A DNA stretch of 64,000 nt from Candidatus Latescibacterota bacterium (GCA_022819745.1 JAJEGS010000060.1:13817-77816), one strand, 5' to 3'. Shown: positions 51,818-61,424, counted from the first letter of the stretch. A program made the numbers and translations. Notes: generated from the letters alone by a model not told the origin.

Positions 51818-54163
51818 ATGATGCAAAAGACGTGGTTGTTTGCCCTGCTCGCGCTGGTGGGGAACGTCCTGTGGAGTCCGAACGCGGCATCGCCCGAGCT
51901 GCCGACACCGAAACCATTCAAAACCTTGGGAAAGGGGAGACCGACGGCTGCGGCTCTTTCGCCAGACAGAACTCAACTAGCGGTAGGCACCGATGACGAA
52001 TTTTTCCTCTACGATACTCAGACCGGTGCCGAGGTCGCTAGGGTTCCGGCAAGATACATTGGTTCCCTCGTCTATTCGCCAGATGGCTCTATTTTGGCCA
52101 GTAAAAGTGCTTATGCGCTGTATGAGAATTATGAAGACGAGTCTAAGGTAAGGTTGCGGGATACATCCAATGGGCAACTGATAGTTGCATTCGATGTAGA
52201 TGAAAGTATAAGCCAGATGAACTTCTCCCCAGACGGAACTATCTTGGGGATCCGGTATGGAGGTCAGCAATTTAACAAAAAAATTGGTCTATGGGATATA
52301 CCGAGCGCACAACGAAAGCCCGCCCCCGTGCTGTCTGGGAGCGCCTTCGCCTTTTCGCCAGACGGCGTAACCTTGGCTGTGGCCGTAGTGGGCGGATATT
52401 CGGGCAGAACTGGGTTTTTTTTGTGGGATATGAGCAAATGGGAACTATCCGTCTTTGAAGGAAGAGAAAGACCCTATATAATGGCGTTTTCACCCGACGG
52501 GACCACGTTGGCGGTCGCTACGACGAATCCTAGGTACACGGGGGACCCATCTAATAAATCGAATGTTACTCTGTATGATGTAGCAAGCGGTCAAATCAAG
52601 GATACCCTGAAATTTCCAGATCATCGCGTCCAGTCGTTAAGCTTTTCCCCGGATGGGCTACGGCTAGCTGGAAAAAAGAGAGGAGAACGGGAAAGCACTG
52701 TCTGGATTTGGGACACGGAGAGTTCCGAAGTCAAAAATGTACTCGGATTGGACGATTGGGCGTGGTTCCGTCCGGGTGCTCTTTTTTTAGGTTCGAATGT
52801 TGGGTTTTGGGATGTGGACAATGGTGAAGAAAAAATCATCCATCGAATGGAGCACCAAACCGCGATGACCTTCTCTCATGACGGTTCTATCTTTGCCGCT
52901 GCCGAAGCTACGTGGAACGATGAGAATGTTGGGGATATTGGGGCCATGTCTGTGAAGCTGTGGGATACACACAGTTGGCAGTTGAAGACTACGCTGAGTG
53001 TTCCTACATCGCTGAGTGTTCCTACATCATCGTGGGTTGATGAATTGGCTTTCTCATACGACGGAACCACCTTGACCGCCCGCCAGCATTTAGTTGGGGC
53101 GTGGTCGTGGGATACGGCCAACGGTGAAATTAAGACCACACTAACGAAGGATAGCGATGAGCATGGAACTTGGGAGCGACGATTCCGGGTTTTGTCACCT
53201 GATGGAGCTTTCGTACTCGTGGACGATTCTGAAACAGGGACCTTAGAATTGTGGGATGTTGATAAAGGAGAGCTCAAGACCACGTTCAGAGGGGATCGTG
53301 TGACTTGGAATTGGACTGAATTCGCACTACATGACTCTAAATTGGCTTATGGAAGAGACGGAACAGTCACGCTGTGGGATTTTCTGAATGGCCAACTCAT
53401 AGATACCATAGAAAGGGAGACATTCTACGGTAATGTTGGCCCAATGTCGTTTTCCCCAAATGGAGAGACCATAGTCTGTTCCTATGGTGATAATCGTGTT
53501 CTCCTGTGGGATACGACCCCGGGTGAGCACACTCGGCACAAGGCCACCTTTTATGGCCACTCAGACCATACACCGGAGAATGTTCCAGCAGGACTCACAG
53601 CCTTGAAATTTTCGCCGGATGGATCCATCCTCGCCGGCGGTGGTTATGGTCCTGATCGGAGAGGGAAAATCTGGTTTTGGGATGTGACTGATGAGGGAAC
53701 GAGGAAGAATCACATTGCCACCATCGATACACATGGGAGAACAGTTGCTTCCCTAGAATTCTCTCCAGATAGTGCTACCTTAGCGAGTCTCGGTTACAAC
53801 GGAGTACTATTGCTGTGGGATATGTCGCCGAACAACATACCTACGGTCACGGAAGAGGAGATCGCGGCAACGCTAGGACTGCCGGCGCTGACGGTTTTGC
53901 AGGCGAACTACCCCAACCCCTTCAACAGTACCACCCAGATCCCCTACCGCTTGGCCGCGCCCGGCCCGGTACGGCTGGTGCTCTACAATACTCTCGGGCA
54001 GCCGGTGCGCATCCTAGTGGACGAGCTCCAGGCTGCAGGTAGGTACCAAGTCCAGTGGGACGGCCGTGACCGGTATGGCTCGGCGGTGGCGGCGGGGGTC
54101 TATGTCGCGCGCCTGCATTTTCCCGGTGAGATACAGACCCGGCGGATGCTCTACCTCAAGTGA
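51818..54163 (+). CDS. secreted beta-propeller protein with C-terminal FlgD-like sorting domain
   Basis: A 781-residue protein. The ATG at 51818 is chosen because GGGAG lies upstream and it begins a signal peptide (MMQKTWLFALLALVGNVL); an ATG at 51797 overlaps the previous stop and is also possible. Degenerate WD40-like repeats ('FSPDGTTLAVA', 'LWDVDKGELKTTF', 'LWDTTPGEH') fill about 45-680. The C-terminus carries 'NYPNPFNSTTQIPYRLAAPG' and 'VAAGVYVARLHFPGEIQTRRMLYLK', the usual type-A-like domain. Its DNA is more AT-rich than its neighbours. A tandem 18-bp duplication occurs at 52993-53028. GTGA joins it to a 49-residue ORF. Confidence 0.8.
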   Translation: MMQKTWLFALLALVGNVLWSPNAASPELPTPKPFKTLGKGRPTAAALSPDRTQLAVGTDDEFFLYDTQTGAEVARVPARYIGSLVYSPDGSILASKSAYALYENYEDESKVRLRDTSNGQLIVAFDVDESISQMNFSPDGTILGIRYGGQQFNKKIGLWDIPSAQRKPAPVLSGSAFAFSPDGVTLAVAVVGGYSGRTGFFLWDMSKWELSVFEGRERPYIMAFSPDGTTLAVATTNPRYTGDPSNKSNVTLYDVASGQIKDTLKFPDHRVQSLSFSPDGLRLAGKKRGERESTVWIWDTESSEVKNVLGLDDWAWFRPGALFLGSNVGFWDVDNGEEKIIHRMEHQTAMTFSHDGSIFAAAEATWNDENVGDIGAMSVKLWDTHSWQLKTTLSVPTSLSVPTSSWVDELAFSYDGTTLTARQHLVGAWSWDTANGEIKTTLTKDSDEHGTWERRFRVLSPDGAFVLVDDSETGTLELWDVDKGELKTTFRGDRVTWNWTEFALHDSKLAYGRDGTVTLWDFLNGQLIDTIERETFYGNVGPMSFSPNGETIVCSYGDNRVLLWDTTPGEHTRHKATFYGHSDHTPENVPAGLTALKFSPDGSILAGGGYGPDRRGKIWFWDVTDEGTRKNHIATIDTHGRTVASLEFSPDSATLASLGYNGVLLLWDMSPNNIPTVTEEEIAATLGLPALTVLQANYPNPFNSTTQIPYRLAAPGPVRLVLYNTLGQPVRILVDELQAAGRYQVQWDGRDRYGSAVAAGVYVARLHFPGEIQTRRMLYLK
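52993..53028 (+). repeat. exact tandem 18-bp duplication
   Basis: GCTGAGTGTTCCTACATC occurs twice in a row (52993-53010, 53011-53028), in frame, giving a doubled 'LSVPTS' in the propeller protein. Probably slippage. Confidence 0.85.
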
Positions 54164-54309
54164 ATACCGAAGAGTTTACCCTCACCGCTGGCAACCAACA
54201 ACTCCGCTGCACCTTGGTCGCGCCCGAAGCCTCTCTAGTAGGCGACCACTCGGGCCTTGTGGCTAAGGACGAGATTCTTCGTCTTGATAATTTAGAGATT
54301 GCTATATGA
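54160..54309 (+). CDS. 49-residue ORF bridging the propeller gene and the RND pump
   Basis: The GTG overlaps the stop of the upstream gene (GTGA at 54160-54163) and its own stop overlaps the ATG of the pump gene (ATGA at 54306-54309), so it fits exactly between them. The peptide (starts 'NTEEFTLTAGNQQLRC', ends 'LDNLEIAI') is acidic and has no membrane segment. Exact double overlap suggests it is translated; a role as coupling peptide or small accessory subunit is inferred. No family recognised. Confidence 0.5.
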   Translation: MNTEEFTLTAGNQQLRCTLVAPEASLVGDHSGLVAKDEILRLDNLEIAI

Positions 54310-57300
54310 ACCTCACCCAGATCGCCCTAGAGAACAACCGCGTCACTATCGTGGTCTTGCTCGTCGTTGCGCTGCTGGGCCTAGCTGGCTATCAGACGAT
54401 GCCGCGCGACAGTATGCCCCCGTACACGATCCGCGTCGCCTCGGTGGTGACTAGCTTTCCCGGCGCTGGTCCCGAGCGAGTCGAAGCCCTGATTACCAGC
54501 AAGATCGAAGAAGTCGCGCAAGAATTGCCCGAGCTGAAAACCGTCACCAGTGAATCGCGGACCGGGCTGTCGGTAGTGTCGGTACAACTCAAACAGGAAG
54601 TACCGCCGGACGCGCTCCAAGCGGTATGGGACCGATTGCGCCGCAAAATCGACACCATTCGCTCGGACCTGCCCGAAGGCATCTATGGCCCGGAGGTCAA
54701 GGACGATGGGGTCGGGGTGGTGTACGGCATTGTAATCGGCCTAACAGGGGATGGTTTTACTTTTGCCGAACTCGAGACGTACGCCAAAGACCTGCGCGAT
54801 GACCTGATCAAGCTACCCGATGCGGCCGAGGTAAAAATAAGCGGCATCCAAGAAGAGCGGATCTACATGCAATTCAACGACGCCCGGTTGGCCGAGTTGG
54901 GCCTTTCAGCCCAGAAAATTAAGAACAGCATCGCCAATACCAACATCGTTTTCTCCGGCGGCGAGGCCAGCCTAGAGGATGAACGCCTAGTGCTCGAACC
55001 GACCGGGAGTTACGCCGATCTGGACGATCTGGGGAGGACGTTGATCGAGGTGGGCAAAGGCGGGAGCGTGTACCTCGGCGACGTAACCCGCATCGTGCGG
55101 GCCTATGAAACGCCCCAGCAGCGCCTAGTCAAAATCAACGGTCAGCCGGGGCTGTCGCTCTCGGTGGCGCTCAGCGAAGGGGCCAACATCATCAAGTTGG
55201 GTAAGGAAATCGACCAACTGGTCGCCCTCCACCAAGCGCGGCTGCCTCTGGGCATAACCCTCAACAGAGTGGCTTCCCAAGATTTTGAGGTAGAGAAATC
55301 GGTCGCCAACTTCACCAACAATCTCTTGCAAAGCGTCACTATCGTGCTGTTGTCCATGCTGATCTTTTTGGGACTGCGCACCGGTCTAGTGGTGGCCAGC
55401 CTTATTCCCATGACCATTGTCGCTACCCTTTTCATCATGGGGACATTCGATATCGGTCTCAATCAGGTGTCGCTGGCGGCGTTGATCATGGCGCTGGGCA
55501 TGCTGGTGGACAATGCTATCGTAGTATCCGAAGCGATCGTGGTCAAAATGGAAAAGGGCACCGACGCCAAAGAGGCTGCCATCGAATCGGCTCGGGAGTT
55601 GGCCGTGCCGCTCTTGGTCTCTTCGCTGACCACTTCGGCCGCGTTCTTGTCCTTCTTTCTGGCCGCGTCTATCATGGGCGAGATGATGGGGCCGTTGTTC
55701 AGTGTAATTACCATAGCCTTGCTCTCTTCTTGGTTGCTTTCCCTGACTATGGTCACGTTGTTGGCGGTGTTTTTCATTCGGGTGAAACGGCAGACATCTC
55801 AGTCTGAGAAAAGCACTTTTATCGATCGCCTCAACGGCCAGTATAAAGGGCTGCTCCTCAAGGCCCTTGCGCGCCCCTATTCATTCATGGGGATCATCGC
55901 CGGTTTATTTGTATTGTCGCTTTTCGGTTTTGGTTTTTTGCCGTTCATCTTTTTTCCCGACAGCGAGCGCAACTTATTGACGGTAAATCTGAATTTGCCC
56001 TTGGGGACCAAGATCGAGACGACGACGGCCCGGGTGGAACGGCTCGAGTCGTATATTGCGGATAGCCTCCTAGTGAATGCACGTCGCCAGCGCGGGGTAA
56101 CGGACTGGGCGACCTTTGTCAGCGAGGGGCCGCCCTCCTACGACCAAGGTTATCAGGCGGGCGAAGCCAACTCGGGGTACGCCCATATGTTGCTCAATAC
56201 CAGTTCGGGTGACGACAACCAGTGGGTAATTGACCGCCTAGATGACTTTTGCTTCCGCTCCTTTCCCGATGCCGAGGTGCGGGTTTCGCGATTGGCCGGT
56301 GGAGGTGGCGGCAGTGACGTGGCCGTGCGGATAACAGGGCCGGATCCAAACGAACTGTTCGGCCTCGCCGACCGCATCAAGCAAAAACTCAACGAAATAT
56401 CCACTGCGCAGAATATCGGCGACGATTGGGGGCCAAAAATCAAAAAAGTCGTCGTTGACATCGACCAGTCTAGGACGCAAAACGCCAGTTTGACCAACCA
56501 AGATATCGCCCTTTCGTTGCAGACCGCCCTCACGGGGTTCAATACAGGAGCTTTCCGCGAAGGCGACCAGAGTCTCCCCATTGTCCTGCGCAACGAAAGC
56601 AGTCAGGACGTCGATGTGCGCCAACTAGAGAGCATCAACATCTACGCCCAAGGCTCGGGCAAAAACGTGCCGCTAGGACAAGTGGCGCAGATCGTGCCTC
56701 AGTGGCAACTTGCCAAGATCAAACGGCGCGACCTGTACCGCACCTTGACCGTGACCTGCGACGCCAAAAGCGGTTTTACGGCGCAGGATATCACTGACGA
56801 GTTTATCCCTTGGCTCGAAGAAGACAGCAAATCTTGGCAGCAGGGCTATCGCTACGAGTTGGGCGGCGAGTCGGAGCAGAGCAGCGAGGCCATGAGCGCG
56901 GTCGTCGCCAAGCTGCCGCTGTCCGGCTTTATCATTCTAGCGCTGTTGATTGTCCAGTTCAACTCCTTCCGCAAGACCTTTATTGTGCTGAGCACCATTC
57001 CGCTCGGCCTGATCGGGGTTATTGCCGGATTACTCGTCTTCCGCTCGTTCTTTGGTTTTTTCGCCTTTCTCGGCTTGATCGCGCTGGCCGGAATCGTCAT
57101 CAACAATGCGATCGTGCTCATAGACCGCATACAAATCGAATTGAACCAATCCGGGCGGACGTCTATTGAGGCAATTGTCGCCGCGGCCCAGCAGCGTTTT
57201 CGCCCCATCTTGCTGACCACCTGCACGACGACGCTAGGGCTTATTCCCCTCTATTTGGGAGGCGGACTGATGTGGGAGCCGATGGCGGTGGCCATCATGG

Positions 57301-57380
57301 TGGGCTTGCTTTTTGCCACTGTGATCACTTTGCTGTTCGTGCCGGTGCTCTACAAAATCCTCTTTGCAGTCAAAAACTAA
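54306..57380 (+). CDS. RND family multidrug/lipid efflux pump, AcrB-like
   Basis: A 1024-residue pump with the expected twelve helices and two large periplasmic loops. 'FPGAGPERVEALITSKIEEVAQELPEL' opens the first porter domain, and 'LIMALGMLVDNAIVVSEAIVV' is helix 4, where the classical Asp-Asp pair reads Asp-Asn. 'GFIILALLIVQFNSFRKTFIVLSTIPLGLIGV' and 'GIVINNAIVLIDRI' mark helices 9-11. It uses proton flow to expel substrates through the adaptor and TolC parts encoded upstream. Substrate unknown. Confidence 0.93.
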   Translation: MNLTQIALENNRVTIVVLLVVALLGLAGYQTMPRDSMPPYTIRVASVVTSFPGAGPERVEALITSKIEEVAQELPELKTVTSESRTGLSVVSVQLKQEVPPDALQAVWDRLRRKIDTIRSDLPEGIYGPEVKDDGVGVVYGIVIGLTGDGFTFAELETYAKDLRDDLIKLPDAAEVKISGIQEERIYMQFNDARLAELGLSAQKIKNSIANTNIVFSGGEASLEDERLVLEPTGSYADLDDLGRTLIEVGKGGSVYLGDVTRIVRAYETPQQRLVKINGQPGLSLSVALSEGANIIKLGKEIDQLVALHQARLPLGITLNRVASQDFEVEKSVANFTNNLLQSVTIVLLSMLIFLGLRTGLVVASLIPMTIVATLFIMGTFDIGLNQVSLAALIMALGMLVDNAIVVSEAIVVKMEKGTDAKEAAIESARELAVPLLVSSLTTSAAFLSFFLAASIMGEMMGPLFSVITIALLSSWLLSLTMVTLLAVFFIRVKRQTSQSEKSTFIDRLNGQYKGLLLKALARPYSFMGIIAGLFVLSLFGFGFLPFIFFPDSERNLLTVNLNLPLGTKIETTTARVERLESYIADSLLVNARRQRGVTDWATFVSEGPPSYDQGYQAGEANSGYAHMLLNTSSGDDNQWVIDRLDDFCFRSFPDAEVRVSRLAGGGGGSDVAVRITGPDPNELFGLADRIKQKLNEISTAQNIGDDWGPKIKKVVVDIDQSRTQNASLTNQDIALSLQTALTGFNTGAFREGDQSLPIVLRNESSQDVDVRQLESINIYAQGSGKNVPLGQVAQIVPQWQLAKIKRRDLYRTLTVTCDAKSGFTAQDITDEFIPWLEEDSKSWQQGYRYELGGESEQSSEAMSAVVAKLPLSGFIILALLIVQFNSFRKTFIVLSTIPLGLIGVIAGLLVFRSFFGFFAFLGLIALAGIVINNAIVLIDRIQIELNQSGRTSIEAIVAAAQQRFRPILLTTCTTTLGLIPLYLGGGLMWEPMAVAIMVGLLFATVITLLFVPVLYKILFAVKN

Positions 57381-57417
57381 CCGGCAGTTTTTAACGACCA
57401 AACCAATAGGAGGCGTC

Positions 57418-58659
57418 GTGAAAGTCACTGAGATAGAAGTACACGAAATCAGCCTAGAGTACCAAGACTGGATCGCCTACCCGGTCAGCCACTACCAAGG
57501 CGTGACCCGGCGCACGGTGTACGTGGCCCACACCGATACTGGCCTGATCGGCTTAGGCGAGAGCGGCCGCACGGAGCCGCAGGAAGTAATCGACCAGTAT
57601 GTGGGCAGCAACCCCTTCGAGTGGATGGGCGACGAAGTTTCCATCGGGCTGGGCACGGCCATGTACGATTTGATGGGCCAGGCCGCAGGCGTGCCGGTGT
57701 ACAAGCTCTTCGGGCAGAAGTACCGCTCGTGGGTGCCGGTGGGCAGTTGGACTGTGTCGAGCGCCCCCGGCCACATGGCCGAGGCCGTGGAGAACTACGC
57801 CGCCCAGGGTTACACTTGGCTCAAGTTCCACCTGTCGCCCTTTGAGAACGTCTTCGACCAGACTGAGGCCATGCAGGCCGTGGCTCCGCCCGGATTCAAG
57901 ATCCACTACGATTTCACCGGCGGCGGCACCGATGACTACATGCCGGATCTGCTGGCTAGGTTGGCCCAATATCCCATTGCCGGCTGCTTTGAAGACTCGA
58001 TCAATGCCGGCGACACCTTGGCGTCGATTGATTTGCGCCGGCGCATCCCCCTGCCCATCGTGCGCCATCAAGCGCCGCTGGACGCTACGTACGAGGTGCT
58101 GATGGGGGCGGGAGATGTGTACATGCGCGGCCATCAGAAATTTGGCGATGCGATCCGCGCCGCTGGTCTGTTCGCCGCAGGCAATATACCATTCATGCTG
58201 CAAAACGTGGGCGGCACAATTACTCGGGCCATGGTTTGCCACATGATGGCGACCTTTCCCTCTGCCACCTTTCACTTTATCGACAGCAGCGAAATTCTCA
58301 AGGACGAGGTGGTGCGCGAGCGCCTAGAGCCGATCAATGGGCTTATTCGAGTGCCGGAAAAGCCGGGATTGGGTTTGACGTTGGATCGCGACGAGTTGGA
58401 GCGGCTAGCGAACCGGGAATTGCCGCCGATCAAGCCGTGGATCGTCAAATCGCAATTCGCCAATGGGACGCGGATGTACAATAGATACGACCCCCTGACG
58501 ACGCGCCATTTTCTGATCCGGCCCGACTGGACCCGGGGCGGGATGCCCCATAGCTACGCTGCGCCGATTGAGACCGAGTACTGGGACGACGATGGGACGC
58601 CTGAATTCGCTCAGATGATGGCGCGGTTGGTGGAGGAGGGGACAGTGTTGGAGCGATGA
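57418..58659 (+). CDS. enolase superfamily protein with atypical metal ligands
   Basis: A 413-residue mandelate-racemase-like barrel starting at GTG with AGGAGG upstream. 'KFH' (Lys136-Phe-His138) stands at the KxK position, Asp165 ('IHYDF') and Glu192 ('CFEDS') are the first two metal ligands, but where a third Glu/Asp is expected the strand reads 'VRHQAP' (216-220). That suggests altered metal binding or lost activity. It ends 7 bp from a convergent gene. Neighbours are sugar-handling enzymes. Reaction unknown. Confidence 0.84.
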   Translation: MKVTEIEVHEISLEYQDWIAYPVSHYQGVTRRTVYVAHTDTGLIGLGESGRTEPQEVIDQYVGSNPFEWMGDEVSIGLGTAMYDLMGQAAGVPVYKLFGQKYRSWVPVGSWTVSSAPGHMAEAVENYAAQGYTWLKFHLSPFENVFDQTEAMQAVAPPGFKIHYDFTGGGTDDYMPDLLARLAQYPIAGCFEDSINAGDTLASIDLRRRIPLPIVRHQAPLDATYEVLMGAGDVYMRGHQKFGDAIRAAGLFAAGNIPFMLQNVGGTITRAMVCHMMATFPSATFHFIDSSEILKDEVVRERLEPINGLIRVPEKPGLGLTLDRDELERLANRELPPIKPWIVKSQFANGTRMYNRYDPLTTRHFLIRPDWTRGGMPHSYAAPIETEYWDDDGTPEFAQMMARLVEEGTVLER

Positions 58660-58666
58660 GCGGTTG

Positions 58667-60238
58667 TCAGGATCGGTGTTGGTAGGGTCCTAGGTCAGGA
58701 TCGACATACGCGCGGTGGAAATTCCTACCCTTCAGGTACTTAGTTTCCAACTCGACATCGGTCAGGGTACAGTAGGGATCGGCCAAATCCGCGTCGCGCT
58801 CCAACAGCGTCACTTCAATGCGGTTTTTGCCCCGCACCGGCCAGTGGGCCGCATCCAATTTGAAAATGTGCCAGTACCCACCCATCACCCGATAGCGCGG
58901 GCCGTCCATGTTGTAGAGCGAATTGATCTTGCGCCGCAGGTCATCGGGCAAAATCTGGCCGTTGAGCGCAAACTGAATGCGATCAGTCTCGACATTGCCG
59001 TGGATGCGGAAGCGCAGCAAAACTTCGTGGACGCGGTCGGCCTTCCCCCATTTTTGCAGGTCGTCGGCAATGGTCAATTCCAATTCGACGGGTTGGTCCA
59101 GATCCAATTGACGCGGTAGTGGATTGGGCCGACTGACTGCAGGACCGTCTTGGGTGTTAGTGAGCAGGAAGTAGTATTTGTCCTTGGCCGCCATAATGCT
59201 GGGGTAGGGCAGTTCCCTGAGCTTTTCGTAAAAGGACGCCTCGTACGGCCACAAGTGGAACCACTCGGAGACGTACAGGCCGTCAACACCTTGATTCCAA
59301 AAATTGCAGGCCGCAGCCCGCAGCATGGACAAGGGCGCGTCGAGCAAGCGGTCAGAAAAAACCATGCCGTTTAGGGGGGCCAATAGGCGGCAGGGTGTCC
59401 CTTGGGTGAGGCCAATGAATTCCGCGAAGTCGGCTTGCATTTTTAGGCGGTAGTTTTCGCCGAAATTTTCCGCGACGATAACATCGACCAGACCCCGTTT
59501 GACCCATTCCTCCGGGTCGAGTCCGGCGCGGGCGCAATCTTCCAAGTGGTCGGGAATATGCACCACCAACTCTTTGTCGGTGCCGCTTTGTTTGACTGCT
59601 TCGTGGACCCGACCGATCCAGTCGGTCATCAGGGTGCGGCCAGCGTCAATTTCGTCGGGGTGGAAGAAATAGGGCATTTGGTTGAGCTGTAGTTCAAAGC
59701 CGTCGGCCGGATACTCGCCCATCACCTCTTCGACAATGGCAAAGCGCTCGTCGCGGACCTCCGGATGCTTGAAGTCGAGGCCGTCTAAGCCGGGGTAGTC
59801 CGGGTCGAGATCGCCGGCCGCGCCAATTTCGAGGTGCTGGTTCTCAATGCGGAAATTGGAGCAGCGAACCGAGGCGTGGTCAACGCCGCCGCGCTGCACG
59901 ATCAAGAGGGGATAAACCTGAATACCCAACTCGTGGGCCCGGTCGCAGACCAAGCGCAAAGGATCGTGCCCAGCGTCGATGAGGGACTTGGCGTTTTGCC
60001 AAGCGCGGCGAAAGACGTAGTGATCCCAGACCTCGACGTTGTGCCCCATCAACTCGCCGGCCCGAGTGTCGTGCAGCATGGTGCGGCCCTCGCCCAAGCA
60101 GAAGGCGATGGCTTCGACCGTAGTGCCGGCCAATTCATCGACCAAGGCGATGTATTCCTCGGGGGCCATGGGCGGCTCGTAGCGGTAGATGTGGGGATGC
60201 CGGCCGTCGTGGTAGTACATGATTTTGGGTTGGTTCAT
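58667..60238 (-). CDS. glycoside-hydrolase-like TIM barrel protein (GHL10-like), paralogue of 43674-45248
   Basis: A 523-residue protein. The ATG at 60238 has AAAAGGAT upstream; the longer frame to 60322 is not used. Barrel strands include 'LGIQVYPLLIVQRGGVDH', 'PADGFELQLNQMPYFFHPDE', 'GLVDVIVAENFGENY' and 'VDGLYVSEWFHLWPYE'. A C-terminal beta domain (about 385-515) resembles that of its paralogue ('DRIQFALNGQILPDD'). No signal peptide. Substrate unknown. Confidence 0.75.
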   Translation of the reverse strand: MNQPKIMYYHDGRHPHIYRYEPPMAPEEYIALVDELAGTTVEAIAFCLGEGRTMLHDTRAGELMGHNVEVWDHYVFRRAWQNAKSLIDAGHDPLRLVCDRAHELGIQVYPLLIVQRGGVDHASVRCSNFRIENQHLEIGAAGDLDPDYPGLDGLDFKHPEVRDERFAIVEEVMGEYPADGFELQLNQMPYFFHPDEIDAGRTLMTDWIGRVHEAVKQSGTDKELVVHIPDHLEDCARAGLDPEEWVKRGLVDVIVAENFGENYRLKMQADFAEFIGLTQGTPCRLLAPLNGMVFSDRLLDAPLSMLRAAACNFWNQGVDGLYVSEWFHLWPYEASFYEKLRELPYPSIMAAKDKYYFLLTNTQDGPAVSRPNPLPRQLDLDQPVELELTIADDLQKWGKADRVHEVLLRFRIHGNVETDRIQFALNGQILPDDLRRKINSLYNMDGPRYRVMGGYWHIFKLDAAHWPVRGKNRIEVTLLERDADLADPYCTLTDVELETKYLKGRNFHRAYVDPDLGPYQHRS

Positions 60239-60587
60239 GGCGCGATCCTTTTCGTTTTTGATGTCCAATCCCACGCAAAAAAGCGGAAGCTGCTCCCGCA
60301 ATGGACATCCACGTCCAAGCACATAGTTGAATCCCTGTTAGAATCGAGCCTAAAATTGGGCGATTGGCCGCCGGAGACAAGCTGGATGGAGAGAGCGGTC
60401 TATTCGCTACCAGTACGGCTGCGACCAAGAAACGCGGCGTTTGACTTTCTGCGCAAAAATATCTTGAATACCCGATTGCCCTCAGCGCACTAGATGCTCT
60501 GCGGACAATGGGTAGCCTGCGTGGTTGCCCAACACTTAGGAACTGTCGAACCCAAAAAGCCAGCTCAGAAAAGGAGGATTGAATCCC
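60239..60587. other. intergenic region, possible gene remnant
   Basis: 349 bp between divergent genes. A plus-strand frame (about 60263-60493) reads like protein ('ILNTRLPSAH' at its end) but has no credible start or ribosome site, so I treat it as a remnant or chance. AGGAGG for the methyltransferase is at 60572. No hairpin or known RNA seen. Confidence 0.4.
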
Positions 60588-61424
60588 ATGAGCGAGTCAA
60601 AGAGCGATGCAACATATACGATGGGACGCACCCAAGGGGAAGAGGAGCGTCTGATTCTGCAATCGCAACTGTACGACGCCGTGACGCGGCGCTTTTTTAC
60701 AGAGGCCGGCATCAGCAGCGGAATGAAGGTGCTCGACATTGGCAGCGGTGCCGGAGACGTGGCCATGACAGCCGCTGAGTTGGTCGGGCCAGAAGGAGCC
60801 GTCGTGGGCGTGGATGTAAATCCGGAGATTCTCGAAACGGCGCGGGCACGGGCGCAGGCAGCCGGATTTACCAACGTCGAGTTTGTCGCGGGGGACGCCC
60901 GGACCTTGGAATTGGGAAACGACTTCGACGCCGTAACTGGTCGGTTGGTCCTCATGTACATGGCCGACCCCGCCGACGCCCTGAAACAGCTAGCGACTCG
61001 CTTGCGTCCTGGGGGGATCGTGGCCTTTCAGGAGGCTGATTTTACCCCCTATCGACAGATGTATAATCCAGATACACCCCAAACGAACAAGCTAATCGAT
61101 TGGGCTATCGGACTGTTTGAGCAGGCCGGGGCGCATATCGATATGGGCTTCAACCTGTACCGCGCATTCGTCGAGGCTGGCCTGCCCGAGCCATACATGC
61201 ATTGCGAGTATCCGGTCGGCGGCCCGGAGTCGTGGGCCGGGTACGAATTCGCTGCCAACAGCTTTCGCAGCATGCTCCCGCTCATAGAAGAGTTCGAGAT
61301 CGCCACGGCGGAAGAGGTCGATGTAGAAACGATGGCCGAGCGGGTTCGGCAAGAAGTGGTAACGGCGAAACGTCCGCTTGCCCTGCCGCCCCATGTAACC
61401 GCTTGGGCACAGCTTGCGAGCTGA
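60588..61424 (+). CDS. class I SAM-dependent methyltransferase
   Basis: A 278-residue methyltransferase. Motif I is 'KVLDIGSGAGDVAMTAAELVG', the acidic ribose-binding loop is 'VVGVDVNPEILETA', and 'FVAGDARTLEL', 'FDAVTGRLVLMYMADP' and 'LKQLATRLRPGGIVAFQEAD' follow. The N-terminus 'TYTMGRTQGEEERL' is typical of small-molecule methyltransferases of the UbiE/TehB-like type. AGGAGG is about nine bases before the ATG. Substrate unknown. Gfo/Idh genes follow on the same strand. Confidence 0.9.
   Translation: MSESKSDATYTMGRTQGEEERLILQSQLYDAVTRRFFTEAGISSGMKVLDIGSGAGDVAMTAAELVGPEGAVVGVDVNPEILETARARAQAAGFTNVEFVAGDARTLELGNDFDAVTGRLVLMYMADPADALKQLATRLRPGGIVAFQEADFTPYRQMYNPDTPQTNKLIDWAIGLFEQAGAHIDMGFNLYRAFVEAGLPEPYMHCEYPVGGPESWAGYEFAANSFRSMLPLIEEFEIATAEEVDVETMAERVRQEVVTAKRPLALPPHVTAWAQLAS

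Noticed and set aside
57372..57392. AAAAACT/AGTTTTT stem after the RND gene
   Set aside because: Stem is only A/T-rich and seven bases; overlaps the stop and too weak to call a terminator.
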